Part shown: positions 1-6,603 of the stretch, in pieces | Layout: every line of letters starts with the position of its first letter | Numbering within the stretch: position 1 is the stretch's first letter | NCBI GenBank assembly: GCA_018712425.1 | Contig: DVHA01000162.1 | Span: 1 to 10,641 of the forward strand | Direction of reading: 5' to 3' | Length of the DNA stretch: 10,641 nucleotides | Origin: Candidatus Faecivivens stercoravium | GTDB taxonomy: Bacteria > Bacillota > Clostridia > Oscillospirales > Ruminococcaceae | The notes under the pieces: generated by a model | What the model saw: the letters and a program-made list of their open reading frames with translations, nothing else | What the model was told of the DNA's origin: nothing | The model's database searches: none | Program-made: the position numbers and the translations under genes

Positions 1-6
1 GCTAGA

Positions 7-115
7 GTCCTGGTCCATCCAAGTGAAACTTGGTCCCATCCAAGGGGAACCCTTGGTCGCTGCCATAAGGGCAGCGAAATAAACATTCAATGACAAAGAC
101 AGAAATAGATTTCCG
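7..115 (+). repeat. Tandem-hairpin intergenic repeat, family 2, copy 1
   Basis: Three perfect hairpins stand in a row: CCAAGT/ACTTGG around a GAA loop (19-33), CCAAGGG/CCCTTGG around a GAA loop (40-56), and TCGCTGCC/GGCAGCGA around ATAAG (57-77). The 36 bases at 57-92 are identical to 6805-6840, and similarity continues weakly to GATTTCCG near 115. Both copies lie a short distance upstream of a sigma-A promoter and a plus-strand gene. The linker TCCATC between hairpins is also shared. The role is unknown; there is no coding potential of note. Confidence 0.8.
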
Positions 116-136
116 TACAAAAAGTCCCGGATGATC

Positions 137-165
137 TTGACATCTTATAGCAAATCTGGTATCCT
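137..165 (+). promoter_or_regulatory. Sigma-A type promoter of the GH3 gene
   Basis: A perfect -35 box TTGACA (137-142) is followed after 17 bases by TATCCT (160-165). Transcription would begin near 172, leaving a leader of about 40 bases before the ATG at 213. This is read from sequence only. Confidence 0.7.
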
Positions 166-212
166 TTATATAGTATGCAATGAGTAAACCGCATCAGAAA
201 GGAATCAGGAAC

Positions 213-2456
213 ATGGCCTATCAGAAAAAGTTTAACGGCTATTACACCGTCGTCGAAAACGACGGGGGGAAGACCCTCGGCGTGATGGACGCGCCGGTCA
301 TCGAGAAGGACGGCTTCGCCTTCAAGGACCTGGCCGGGACAGGGGAGCTGCTCCCCTATGAGGACTGGCGTCTTTCCCCCGAAGAACGGGCGAAGGACCT
401 CGCCGCCCGGCTCTCCCCCGAGGCAGTGGCGGGGCTCACCCTCTTCTCCTCCCACCAGTCTGTCCCGGCCGGCGGGCGGTTTGGCGGCACCTACGGCGGC
501 AAGCCTTTCGATGAGGCGGGGGTACCGGCCTATGAACTGTCCGACGCTCAGAAAAAATTTATCCCCGAGGACGGGATCCGCACGGTACTGCTGACCGACG
601 CCTGCGATATCGAGACCCTCGCCCGCTGGAACAACAACCTCCAGGCGCTGGCCGAGTCCTCCCCCTTCGGCATCCCGGTCAGCCTCTCCTCCGACCCCCG
701 CCACGGCGCCCGTAACCCCACCGGCCGGCAGTCCAAAGAAGTGGTCACCACTTCCAAGTGGCCCCAGGGGATGGGGCTTGCCGCCACCTTCCGGCCGGAA
801 ATCGTAAAGGAACACGCTGAAATTGTCGCAAAGGAGTACCGGGCGATGGGCATCACCTCCGCCCTCTCCCCCCAGATTGACCTCGGCACCGACCCCCGCT
901 GGATGCGCACCCGCGACACCTTCGGCTGCCACGTAAAGATGAGCCAGGATATGGCCCGGGCCTACTGCGACGGCATCCAGACGACCGAAGGGTCGGAAAC
1001 CGGCTGGGGGAACGGATCGATTAACGCGATGGCCAAGCACTGGCCGGGTGGCGGTACCGGCGAGGGCGGCCGCGATGCCCATTACGCTTACGGGAAATAC
1101 GCGGTCTACCCCGGGCATAACTTCGATGCCCACCTGTCAGTCTTTACGGAAGGCGCCTTTAAACTGGACGGCCCGACGAAGATGGCGGGCGCGATTATGC
1201 CCTACTATACCATCTCCACCGGCATTGACCCGGACGAAAACGTCGGCAACGCCTATTCCCACTACATCATCCACGACCTTCTCCGGGAAAAATACGGCTA
1301 TGAGGGGGTCGTCTGCACCGACTGGGGCGTTACCCAGCATACCGAAGGGGAAAAACTGACCGCTTTCGCCCATGCTTCCCATGGGGTCGAGACGCTTCCC
1401 CGGCCCGAACGGATCCTGAAGGCGATTATGAACGGCGTCGACCAGTTCGGCGGCGACAACGAGGTGGAGCCGGTCATGGCGGCTTACAGCCTCGGCGTTG
1501 AAAAGTACGGCGAGGATACGATGAAGAAGCGGTTTGCCGAGACCGCCTACCGGATCCTGCTGCCCCTCTTCCGGCTGGGATTGTTTGAAAACCCCTACCT
1601 CGACCCGAGGGAGAGCGAAAAGGTCATCGGCAAACAGGAATACGTCGACCTTGGGTTTAAGCGGCAGACCGAGTCGATTGTCATGCTGAAAAATAAAGGG
1701 AATGTCCTCCCCCTCAAAAAAGGTACCAAGGTCTACATCCCCGACCGCACCGAAAAGGGTAAGATCAACTTTTTCGGCAACCTCGAGGAAGACCGCACCT
1801 TCAGCCCTTACGATCCCGACGAGATTGCCCCCTACTTCACCGTCGTCGATACGCCGGAAGAAGCGGACGTCGCGCTGGTCATGATGGAGAGCCCCCAGTC
1901 GCTGGGGTATAACGACGACCCCCGGCTCGGCGAGATGGGCTACCTGCCGGTCAGCCTCCAGTACCGCCCCTACACCGCCACCGAAGCGCGGGAAGAGAGC
2001 ATCGGCCAGGGGGACTACCGGGAGACCGAAAACCCCAACCGCAGCTATAAGGGCAAGACCGGTGTCTGCTACAACGAGCGGGACCTCGACAACGTCCTCG
2101 AGATGCGGGAAAAGATGGGGAATAAGCCGGTCATCGCCCTGCTGACCATCGCCAATATGACGGTGCCGAAGGAGTTTGAGCCTTATGTCGATGGGCTGGT
2201 CATCGATTTCTATATCCAGCGGAAGGCAATGTATGAGATCCTGACCGGCGGGGCGGAGCCGTCCGGGCTCCTGCCGTTCATGATGCCGGCGGATATGGAG
2301 ACGGTCGAGACCCACTGCGAGGACCTGCCGTTTGATATGACCCCCTACACCGATTCCGAGGGCCACACCTACCAGTTTGGCTACGGGATGAACTGGGAGG
2401 GCGTCATCCACGACGAGCGGAACGAGAAGTATAACCTCGAGAACGCCCAGCTGTAA
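213..2456 (+). CDS. Glycoside hydrolase family 3 (beta-glucosidase/beta-xylosidase type)
   Basis: This 747-residue protein is a family 3 retaining glycosidase that removes non-reducing terminal beta-linked sugars. The (beta/alpha)8 domain spans roughly residues 100-440. It includes the KHWPGGG loop with the substrate-binding K275-H276 and the VCTDWG motif, whose D370 is the expected catalytic nucleophile. The alpha/beta sandwich domain begins around 487 (VMLKNKGNVLPL) and the protein ends soon after FGYGMNW (722-728), so the fibronectin-like C-terminal domain common in the family is absent. There is no signal peptide, which points to the cytoplasm. The ATG at 213 is chosen over the in-frame ATG at 180 because AAAGGA (198-203) sits 9 bases before it, while the upstream ATG has no ribosome site and lies almost at the predicted transcript start. 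The gene stands alone, with its own promoter and terminator. Family assignment is firm; glucoside versus xyloside specificity is not readable. Confidence 0.95.
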   Translation: MAYQKKFNGYYTVVENDGGKTLGVMDAPVIEKDGFAFKDLAGTGELLPYEDWRLSPEERAKDLAARLSPEAVAGLTLFSSHQSVPAGGRFGGTYGGKPFDEAGVPAYELSDAQKKFIPEDGIRTVLLTDACDIETLARWNNNLQALAESSPFGIPVSLSSDPRHGARNPTGRQSKEVVTTSKWPQGMGLAATFRPEIVKEHAEIVAKEYRAMGITSALSPQIDLGTDPRWMRTRDTFGCHVKMSQDMARAYCDGIQTTEGSETGWGNGSINAMAKHWPGGGTGEGGRDAHYAYGKYAVYPGHNFDAHLSVFTEGAFKLDGPTKMAGAIMPYYTISTGIDPDENVGNAYSHYIIHDLLREKYGYEGVVCTDWGVTQHTEGEKLTAFAHASHGVETLPRPERILKAIMNGVDQFGGDNEVEPVMAAYSLGVEKYGEDTMKKRFAETAYRILLPLFRLGLFENPYLDPRESEKVIGKQEYVDLGFKRQTESIVMLKNKGNVLPLKKGTKVYIPDRTEKGKINFFGNLEEDRTFSPYDPDEIAPYFTVVDTPEEADVALVMMESPQSLGYNDDPRLGEMGYLPVSLQYRPYTATEAREESIGQGDYRETENPNRSYKGKTGVCYNERDLDNVLEMREKMGNKPVIALLTIANMTVPKEFEPYVDGLVIDFYIQRKAMYEILTGGAEPSGLLPFMMPADMETVETHCEDLPFDMTPYTDSEGHTYQFGYGMNWEGVIHDERNEKYNLENAQL

Positions 2457-2457
2457 A

Positions 2458-2662
2458 CGCGGGACCGAAGCGCCCTGACTGCTGGGCCTTGTCCCGCGGG
2501 AACGGACGCCGGCATTATAAGTTTAGGATCAAACCCTTTTTAAAGGGCTGGCGGGAGTGGAGAGGGCAGAGCCCTTTCCCAGGCGCTCACTTTCCGTACT
2601 TCCGAAGCTTTTCACAGCTACTCCACCCGAAACGAAGCGTGCGCAGCACCCAAAAAATAATC
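2458..2662 (+). repeat. 3'-UTR structured repeat, family 1, copy A
   Basis: The copy begins right after the GH3 stop codon and runs in the sense direction. In order it holds an 8-bp stem CGCGGGAC/GTCCCGCG (2458-2465/2491-2498), a conserved AAGTTTAGGATC block (2519-2530), a CCCTTT..AAAGGG hairpin, a GC-AGA-GC hairpin (AGGGC/GCCCT), the block ACTTTCCGTACTTCCGAAGC, an AGCT hairpin, and a tail GCGTGCGCAGCACCC followed by A-rich DNA. Copies B, C and D match it. Its bases 2498-2547 are a perfect 50-base inverted match to copy B. Confidence 0.88.
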
Positions 2663-2678
2663 AAAAAATAAATCTTGG

Positions 2679-2710
2679 GAATGCCGGGCAAAGCCCGGCA
2701 TTCTTTTTTT
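2679..2710 (+). terminator. Intrinsic terminator after GH3
   Basis: An 11-bp perfect stem (GAATGCCGGGC, 2679-2689, with its complement at 2693-2703) closes an AAA loop and is followed by seven T residues (2704-2710). It ends the GH3 transcript about 220 bases past the stop codon, so repeat copy A is transcribed as 3' UTR. Confidence 0.93.
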
Positions 2711-2769
2711 CGCATGGAATGGTCGCTGCGCGACATGTATATTTCGGAGAGAGCAGCCGGGGGAGATTT

Positions 2770-2911
2770 TGGAGGTACGGAAGTGTCAGCAAGGGAAGGG
2801 GCTCTGCCCCTTCCAGTCCCGCAAACCCTTTAAAAAGGGTTTGATCCTAAACTTATAATGCCGGCGTCCGTTCCCACGGGTCAAAGCTCAGCAGCCGGGA
2901 CGCTTCGGCCC
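2770..2911 (-). repeat. Structured repeat, family 1, copy B (inverted, truncated)
   Basis: This is the reverse complement of the left two-thirds of copy A. A 50-base stretch (2826-2875) is a perfect inverted match to 2498-2547. Its GC-AGA-GC hairpin has a different, longer stem (GGAAGGGGC/GCCCCTTCC) and its TTT/AAA hairpin is fully paired (CAAACCCTTT/AAAGGGTTTG). The conserved 3' block ending GTGCGCAGCACCC is missing. Unlike A, C and D, it does not follow a gene on its own strand. The 2711-2769 gap before it holds only a small hairpin GTCGC-TGC-GCGAC. Confidence 0.85.
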
Positions 2912-2935
2912 TGCGGGGAAGATTTTTCCGTCGCC

Positions 2936-2966
2936 TGCAACCTTTGTCCCCATCCATCCGTATATA
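2936..2966 (+). promoter_or_regulatory. Candidate ECF-type promoter of the sigma operon
   Basis: TGCAAC (2936-2941), followed by CTTT, is separated by 17 bases from CGTA (2959-2962), which continues as TATA. This resembles the TGAAAC/TGCAAC...CGTC/CGTA pattern typical of ECF sigma promoters. No TTGACA-like box is placed for a housekeeping promoter here. Autoregulation is inferred from this likeness and from family habit. Confidence 0.45.
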
Positions 2967-3004
2967 TCTGTGAAATCAAAAATCCGCCGAAAGGAGGCCT
3001 TCCG

Positions 3005-3472
3005 ATGTCACCGTCCGCCCTCGCCGACCAGTTCGGCCCCACCCTCTTCGGCCTCTGCGTCCACCTCTGCGGGCGGCGCGGCGCCGAGGACCTCTATCAG
3101 GAAACCTGGGTGCGCATCCTCGAAAAACTCCCCCGCTACCAGCCGGAACGGCCCTTCCTCCCCTGGGCGGCGAAGATCTGTGTCAACCTCTACCGGGATA
3201 ACCTCCGCCGGGAAAAGCTGCGGGCCTTTTTCCCGCTGGAGGACCGCCCCCGGGCGGAACCGGACGGCGGGTTTGCCGGGAAGATGGAGATTGAGGACGC
3301 GGTGGACCGCCTGCCGGAAAAGTACCGGATCGCGGTCATCCTCCGCTGCTGCGAAAACCTGTCCGAAGCCGAGACGGCAGCCATCCTCGGCATCAGCCCC
3401 GGCGGGGTCAAAAGCCGGCTGTCCCGGGCGCGGAAGCTGTTAAAGGAGGCGCTTTACGATGAAATCAAATGA
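3005..3472 (+). CDS. ECF-family RNA polymerase sigma factor
   Basis: The 155-residue protein has the two-domain layout of extracytoplasmic-function sigma factors. Sigma region 2 covers about residues 6-70, including AEDLYQETWVRIL (27-39) and FLPWAAKICVNLYRDNLRRE (51-70), the latter being the -10 recognition helix. Region 4 covers about 94-150, with the LPEKYR start and the helix-turn-helix LSEAETAAILGISPGGVKSRLSR (119-141) that reads the -35 element. The start at 3005 is fixed by AAGGAGG (2991-2997) seven bases upstream; the open frame extends back to 2858, but that part lies within repeat copy B. Length fits compact ECF factors. It is translationally coupled to the next gene, which overlaps it by 14 bases and has its ribosome site inside this one. 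The target genes and the signal are unknown; the linked membrane proteins suggest an envelope signal. Confidence 0.93.
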   Translation: MSPSALADQFGPTLFGLCVHLCGRRGAEDLYQETWVRILEKLPRYQPERPFLPWAAKICVNLYRDNLRREKLRAFFPLEDRPRAEPDGGFAGKMEIEDAVDRLPEKYRIAVILRCCENLSEAETAAILGISPGGVKSRLSRARKLLKEALYDEIK

Positions 3473-3773
3473 CGATATCCTGTCCCGTATTGAACCCCGG
3501 CCGGAGATGGAGCCGCCCGAACTGGATTTCGCCCGCCTGCGGGAGCGGGCGGAGGCGCGGAAACTCCGGCGGGAACTTTTCTGGGTCGCGATCGGCGGGT
3601 GGCTGTCGGCCCTCGCGATGCTGCTGGGGTTTATCCTCCTCTGCCGGGCGGCCCCGGTGATTCCGGGCGGGGAGTGGCTGGCCCTTACGGCCGGGGCCTT
3701 CTTTGTCCTATCCTGTGCCGTCGGGGCGGCCTCCCTCATCCTCTACGCCAAACGAAAGGAGAGACGATTATGA
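3459..3773 (+). CDS. Small two-helix membrane protein, probable anti-sigma factor
   Basis: The protein has 104 residues. Residues 1-40 are hydrophilic and charged (ELDFARLRERAEARKLRREL), predicted to be a cytoplasmic helix. Two hydrophobic segments follow (about 41-62 and 73-96), then a basic tail (KRKERRL). Translation starts from AAAGGAGG (3442-3449) inside the sigma gene, and the ATG overlaps the sigma stop by 14 bases, so the two should be made in a fixed ratio. A short cytoplasmic helix joined to membrane segments and encoded directly after an ECF sigma gene is the usual place for an anti-sigma factor. No HxxxCxxC zinc-binding anti-sigma motif is present, and the cytoplasmic part is shorter than in classical anti-sigma proteins. 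The gene is secure; the anti-sigma role rests on context. Confidence 0.88.
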   Translation: MKSNDDILSRIEPRPEMEPPELDFARLRERAEARKLRRELFWVAIGGWLSALAMLLGFILLCRAAPVIPGGEWLALTAGAFFVLSCAVGAASLILYAKRKERRL

Positions 3774-4702
3774 GCATTGCAGCCGGTTTTATCTTTCTGA
3801 TCCCCATCCTCATCCTGGTGCTGGCCGCCATTACCGCCGTCGGCGTCTTTGTCTACCGGGACGCGAAGGCGCGGGGCCTCCCCGCGGCGGCCTGGACGAT
3901 CTGCGCGGTGCTGCTGCCGGGGTTTGTCGGGCTGGCCCTCTATCTGGTGGCCCGGACCGGCCGGTCGGCCCTCAAGTGCCCGAACTGCGGCAGGCGGGTG
4001 GAGAGGACCTTTGCCGTCTGCCCCTACTGCGGGGAAAAGCTGAAGCTCGCCTGCCCCGGCTGCGGGGCGGCGGTCGAACCCGACTGGAAGGTCTGCCCCA
4101 ACTGCGCCGCCCCGCTCCCCGAGCGGGAACCGCCGGTGAAGGAGAAGGAAAAGGGGCTGGGGTGGCTGCTGGCCATCTGCGTTATCATCCCACTCGTTCT
4201 GGTCATCGGGCTCATCTGCCTGATGGTCCTCCCGTTAGACCACGGCGGGTACAGCACCTCCCGGGTTTACTACGCGGCGGACGAGATGCTGGCCGAGTGC
4301 CCGGAGCTCCAGGGCACCGTCGTCGACAGCTGGCTTAAGATGCTGGAAGATGAAGACGCGGATATCGCCCTCCTCTGGCAAAAGCAGGACCGCACCGGGG
4401 AAGAGTCCGGCGAAGCGGTGGAAATCCTCGGCTGTTACGTCTACCTCCGGGGGTATGACGGGGAGACGCTGAATTCGGCATCGTCCGGGGACCTTTTGGG
4501 GCGGGTCGATCTGGATATCCTCGTGACGGGGGCGCCGGGGGAGGAGGCAACGGTCGGCTATTTCCAGCTGGCCGCGGATCAAGTCGCGGCGCCGCCGGAG
4601 GTGTACCTGAACGGGCAGAAGGTCACAGTGCCGTCGACCAATCTGACCGGCGAGGTCGAACTCCCGCTGCTGTTTGACTTTTACCTGACGGACGGCGAAT
4701 AA
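3770..4702 (+). CDS. Membrane protein with two zinc ribbons and an external C-terminal domain
   Basis: The protein has 310 residues. Two hydrophobic helices (about 5-28 and 39-61) flank YRDAKARG. Two four-cysteine zinc ribbons follow, C70/C73-C84/C87 and C95/C98-C109/C112, each CxxC-x10-CxxC. After a charged KEKEK stretch, a third helix (131-154) leads to an acidic domain of about 155 residues. With the ribbons in the reducing cytoplasm and KEKEK on the inner side, this last domain would be outside. No enzyme motif is seen in it. The ATG at 3770 overlaps the preceding stop (ATGA) and has AAAGGAGA eight bases before it; the frame is open upstream to 3599 only as a shadow of the neighbouring gene. 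Being third in the sigma operon, it may sense or pass the envelope signal, or regulate the small membrane protein. That role is inferred. Confidence 0.9.
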   Translation: MSIAAGFIFLIPILILVLAAITAVGVFVYRDAKARGLPAAAWTICAVLLPGFVGLALYLVARTGRSALKCPNCGRRVERTFAVCPYCGEKLKLACPGCGAAVEPDWKVCPNCAAPLPEREPPVKEKEKGLGWLLAICVIIPLVLVIGLICLMVLPLDHGGYSTSRVYYAADEMLAECPELQGTVVDSWLKMLEDEDADIALLWQKQDRTGEESGEAVEILGCYVYLRGYDGETLNSASSGDLLGRVDLDILVTGAPGEEATVGYFQLAADQVAAPPEVYLNGQKVTVPSTNLTGEVELPLLFDFYLTDGE

Positions 4703-4714
4703 CGGCATGAAAAA

Positions 4715-4756
4715 GGGGATACCGGAAACAAACCGGTATCCCCAAGATTTATTTTT
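4715..4756. terminator. Bidirectional intrinsic terminator between convergent genes
   Basis: An 11-bp perfect stem GGGGATACCGG (4715-4725) / CCGGTATCCCC (4733-4743) closes AAACAAA. On the plus strand AAGATTTATTTTT follows, and on the minus strand five T residues follow immediately. It ends the sigma operon 12 bases after its stop. It can also stop transcripts of the opposing peptidase gene, after they have passed through repeat copy C. Confidence 0.85.
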
Positions 4757-4757
4757 G

Positions 4758-4944
4758 GATTATTTTTTGGGTGCTGCGCACGCTTCGTTTCGGGTGGAGA
4801 AGCTGTGAAAAGCTTCGGAAGTACGGAAAGTGAGCGCCTGCCAAGGAGCTCTGCTCCTTGGATGCTCGCCAGCCCTTTAAAAAGGGCTGGACCCTAAACT
4901 TATATTTGCCGCCCGTTTCTTCGTGACTTCGGCGTCAGCGCCGG
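4758..4944 (-). repeat. 3'-UTR structured repeat, family 1, copy C
   Basis: On the minus strand this copy lies between the peptidase stop codon (4989) and the terminator at 4715-4743, so it is sense 3' UTR of that gene. It carries the conserved blocks AGTTTAGG, ACTTTCCGTACTTCCGAAGC and GAAACGAAGCGTGCGCAGCACC. The stems differ from the other copies yet remain fully paired: CCAGCCCTTT/AAAGGGCTGG, CCAAGGAGC-AGA-GCTCCTTGG (4844-4864) and GAAGCT/AGCTTC. The left flank (CCGGCGC..CGCC..TCACGAAG) matches copy D, not A or B. Confidence 0.88.
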
Positions 4945-4988
4945 TTCATACGCTGCCGGATATCCATCATGAGCCTTCCCGGAAAACC

Positions 4989-6512
4989 TCACACCCCGTA
5001 AATCGCCGAAAATTTCTCCTCGAGGTAATCGCAGAGGTACCCCGCCGACAGCGGCTCGCCGGTGATCTTCTGAAGCAAAGTGTCATTATCCCAGAGCATC
5101 CCATGCCGGTACCAGTGCTCGGCCAGCCACGCCCGGATGGGGGCAAATTCCCCGGCCCGGACAAGCCCGTCGAAATCCGGCAGCGCCTTTTTCACCGCCG
5201 CGCCGATCTGGGCGGCGTTCAGGGTGCCGATGGTGTAGGACTGGAAATAGCCGAACATCCCCGCCGGCCAGTGCATATCCTGTGCCCAGCCCTCCCAGGG
5301 CTTTTCGGGGACGATCCCGAGGTAGGCCCGGCTCTTCTCGTTCCAGGCGTCCTCCAGGTCGTCGGCCGAAAGGCTGCCGTCAAACAGCATCTTCTCGATT
5401 TCAAACCGCATCATGATGTGGAGGTTGTAGGTCAGCTCGTCGGCGTAGATCCGCACGAGGCTGGGCTGCACCCGGTTGACGGCGAGGAAGAAGTCCCGGG
5501 CGGGGATCTCCCGCAGGCGGCCCGGGAACGCCTCTTTAAACAGCGGGGCGGCGTAGTCCCAGAAGGCCTCGCTCCGGCCGACCATATTCTCCCAGAAGCG
5601 GGAGGAGCTTTCGTGCATCCCGCCGTGGCTGCCCCCGCCGATCAGCAGGTCGAGGTAATCCTCCGAGACGTTCTGTTCGTACATCCCGTGGCCCCCTTCG
5701 TGCATCGCCGAGATGGTGCCCTGTAAGAGGTCGTCGGGGTAGAAGTGGTCGGTGAACCGGACGTCGTACCGGTTCACCCCGTAGGTGCAGGGGTGTTCCC
5801 CCGTCCCGACAACCCCGTAGCGGGGGTTATACCCGACGGCCGCCAGCAGTTTCAGGGCAAGCTCCCGCTGGACGCCGGTGTCATAGCCGCCTTTTGTAAA
5901 GGAACGGTCGGGCTGCCAGCCGGTCCCGGCGATTTTTTGCAGCAGCGGCACCGTCCGGGAACGGATTTCGTCAAAGAGCGGCTCCAGCTTCGCGACGGTC
6001 ATGCTGGGGTCGGTCCCGTCGATCACCGGGTCGAGGGGATGGGCGGGGGTTTTGCCGCCGGGGCGGGCGGCGAGGATGGAATCGGCCTCCTTCTGGAGCT
6101 CGATCATCTCCTTCATCCCGGCCTTGACGCCGGCATAGTCACCGGTGTACTTGTTTTCAATCCAGAGCTGTTCGGTGGCGCTTTTGAGGGCCGACTGGCG
6201 CTGGAGGAGGGTTTCGGGGAGGCCGGTCACCGCGTCGATCCGGCGGCGGTAGAGGCGGAGTTCCCCTTTCATCTCGGGGGAGAGCTCGCTTTCGTGGGCG
6301 GCGAGGGTTTCGACGGCATCCAGGGTTTCCGGGGCGAGGAGGGTTTTCCGCGATTCGGCGCGGACAAAGCTTAAAAGCTCGGCCCGGCGTTTTGCCGCGC
6401 CTTTGGGGGCGGTGGCGGTCATGTCGTAGGAGCCGATCGAGGAGAGCTCGCCGAACTTCTTCAGGCGGTAGGAGGCTTCGCCGATGGTCTTCAGGGCGTC
6501 TTGCAGCTGCAT
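4989..6512 (-). CDS. M32 family metallocarboxypeptidase (carboxypeptidase Taq type)
   Basis: This cytoplasmic zinc carboxypeptidase of 507 residues removes C-terminal amino acids from peptides, probably in peptide recycling. The zinc site is HEGGH (residues 271-275; H271 and H275 ligands, E272 general base) with the third ligand E301 in HESSSRFWENMVGRS, a block typical of M32. Also visible are HPCTYGVNRYDVRFT before the zinc motif and IYADELTYNLHIMMRFEIE after it. Length matches the family and no signal peptide is seen. The ATG ending at 6512 is chosen because AAAGGA lies eight bases before it; an ATG nine bases upstream abuts that site too closely, and the frame opens further to 6578 without support. 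It is a single gene transcribed toward the sigma operon. Nothing is truncated or broken. Confidence 0.95.
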   Translation of the reverse strand: MQLQDALKTIGEASYRLKKFGELSSIGSYDMTATAPKGAAKRRAELLSFVRAESRKTLLAPETLDAVETLAAHESELSPEMKGELRLYRRRIDAVTGLPETLLQRQSALKSATEQLWIENKYTGDYAGVKAGMKEMIELQKEADSILAARPGGKTPAHPLDPVIDGTDPSMTVAKLEPLFDEIRSRTVPLLQKIAGTGWQPDRSFTKGGYDTGVQRELALKLLAAVGYNPRYGVVGTGEHPCTYGVNRYDVRFTDHFYPDDLLQGTISAMHEGGHGMYEQNVSEDYLDLLIGGGSHGGMHESSSRFWENMVGRSEAFWDYAAPLFKEAFPGRLREIPARDFFLAVNRVQPSLVRIYADELTYNLHIMMRFEIEKMLFDGSLSADDLEDAWNEKSRAYLGIVPEKPWEGWAQDMHWPAGMFGYFQSYTIGTLNAAQIGAAVKKALPDFDGLVRAGEFAPIRAWLAEHWYRHGMLWDNDTLLQKITGEPLSAGYLCDYLEEKFSAIYGV

Positions 6513-6553
6513 AGGGGTCATCCTTTCCGGGCGCACAGGTGTACGCTTTAAAT

Positions 6554-6575
6554 TGGTATCACCATCAGGATACCA
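6554..6575. promoter_or_regulatory. Inverted repeat upstream of the peptidase gene, possible operator
   Basis: TGGTATC (6554-6560) and GATACCA (6569-6575) form a 7-bp inverted repeat with an 8-base spacer, about 42 bases upstream of the peptidase ATG. On the minus strand a weak TTGTGG box overlaps it. It could bind a dimeric regulator near the promoter, or be a chance hairpin. Confidence 0.3.
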
Positions 6576-6603
6576 CAATTTGGGGCGGATGTCCAGCCCC
6601 GCC

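Noticed and set aside
19..77. Tandem hairpins as a CRISPR array
   Set aside because: Units differ in sequence and length, are adjacent without spacers of constant size, and no cas gene is present.
180..212. Upstream in-frame ATG for the GH3 gene
   Set aside because: It has no ribosome site and lies about 8 bases after the predicted transcription start, while the ATG at 213 has AAAGGA at good spacing.
87..2411. Two long minus-strand open frames (348 and 424 codons) opposite the GH3 gene
   Set aside because: They are antisense shadows of a GC-rich gene: low-complexity Gly/Val/Ala/Arg-rich translations, no ribosome sites, and full overlap with a gene of clear family.
2489..2844. Small plus-strand open frames in the GH3-sigma intergenic region
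   Set aside because: They lie inside repeats A and B and the terminator, and have no ribosome site. Similar frames recur in copy D, as expected for repeat sequence.
2458..2911. Copies A and B as terminal inverted repeats of an insertion sequence or MITE
   Set aside because: Between them are only a terminator and a small hairpin, no target-site duplication is visible at the outer edges, and single copies occur elsewhere next to genes.
2858..3004. N-terminal extension of the sigma factor
   Set aside because: Its first codons lie in repeat copy B and upstream of the likely promoter; the start at 3005 has a near-perfect ribosome site.
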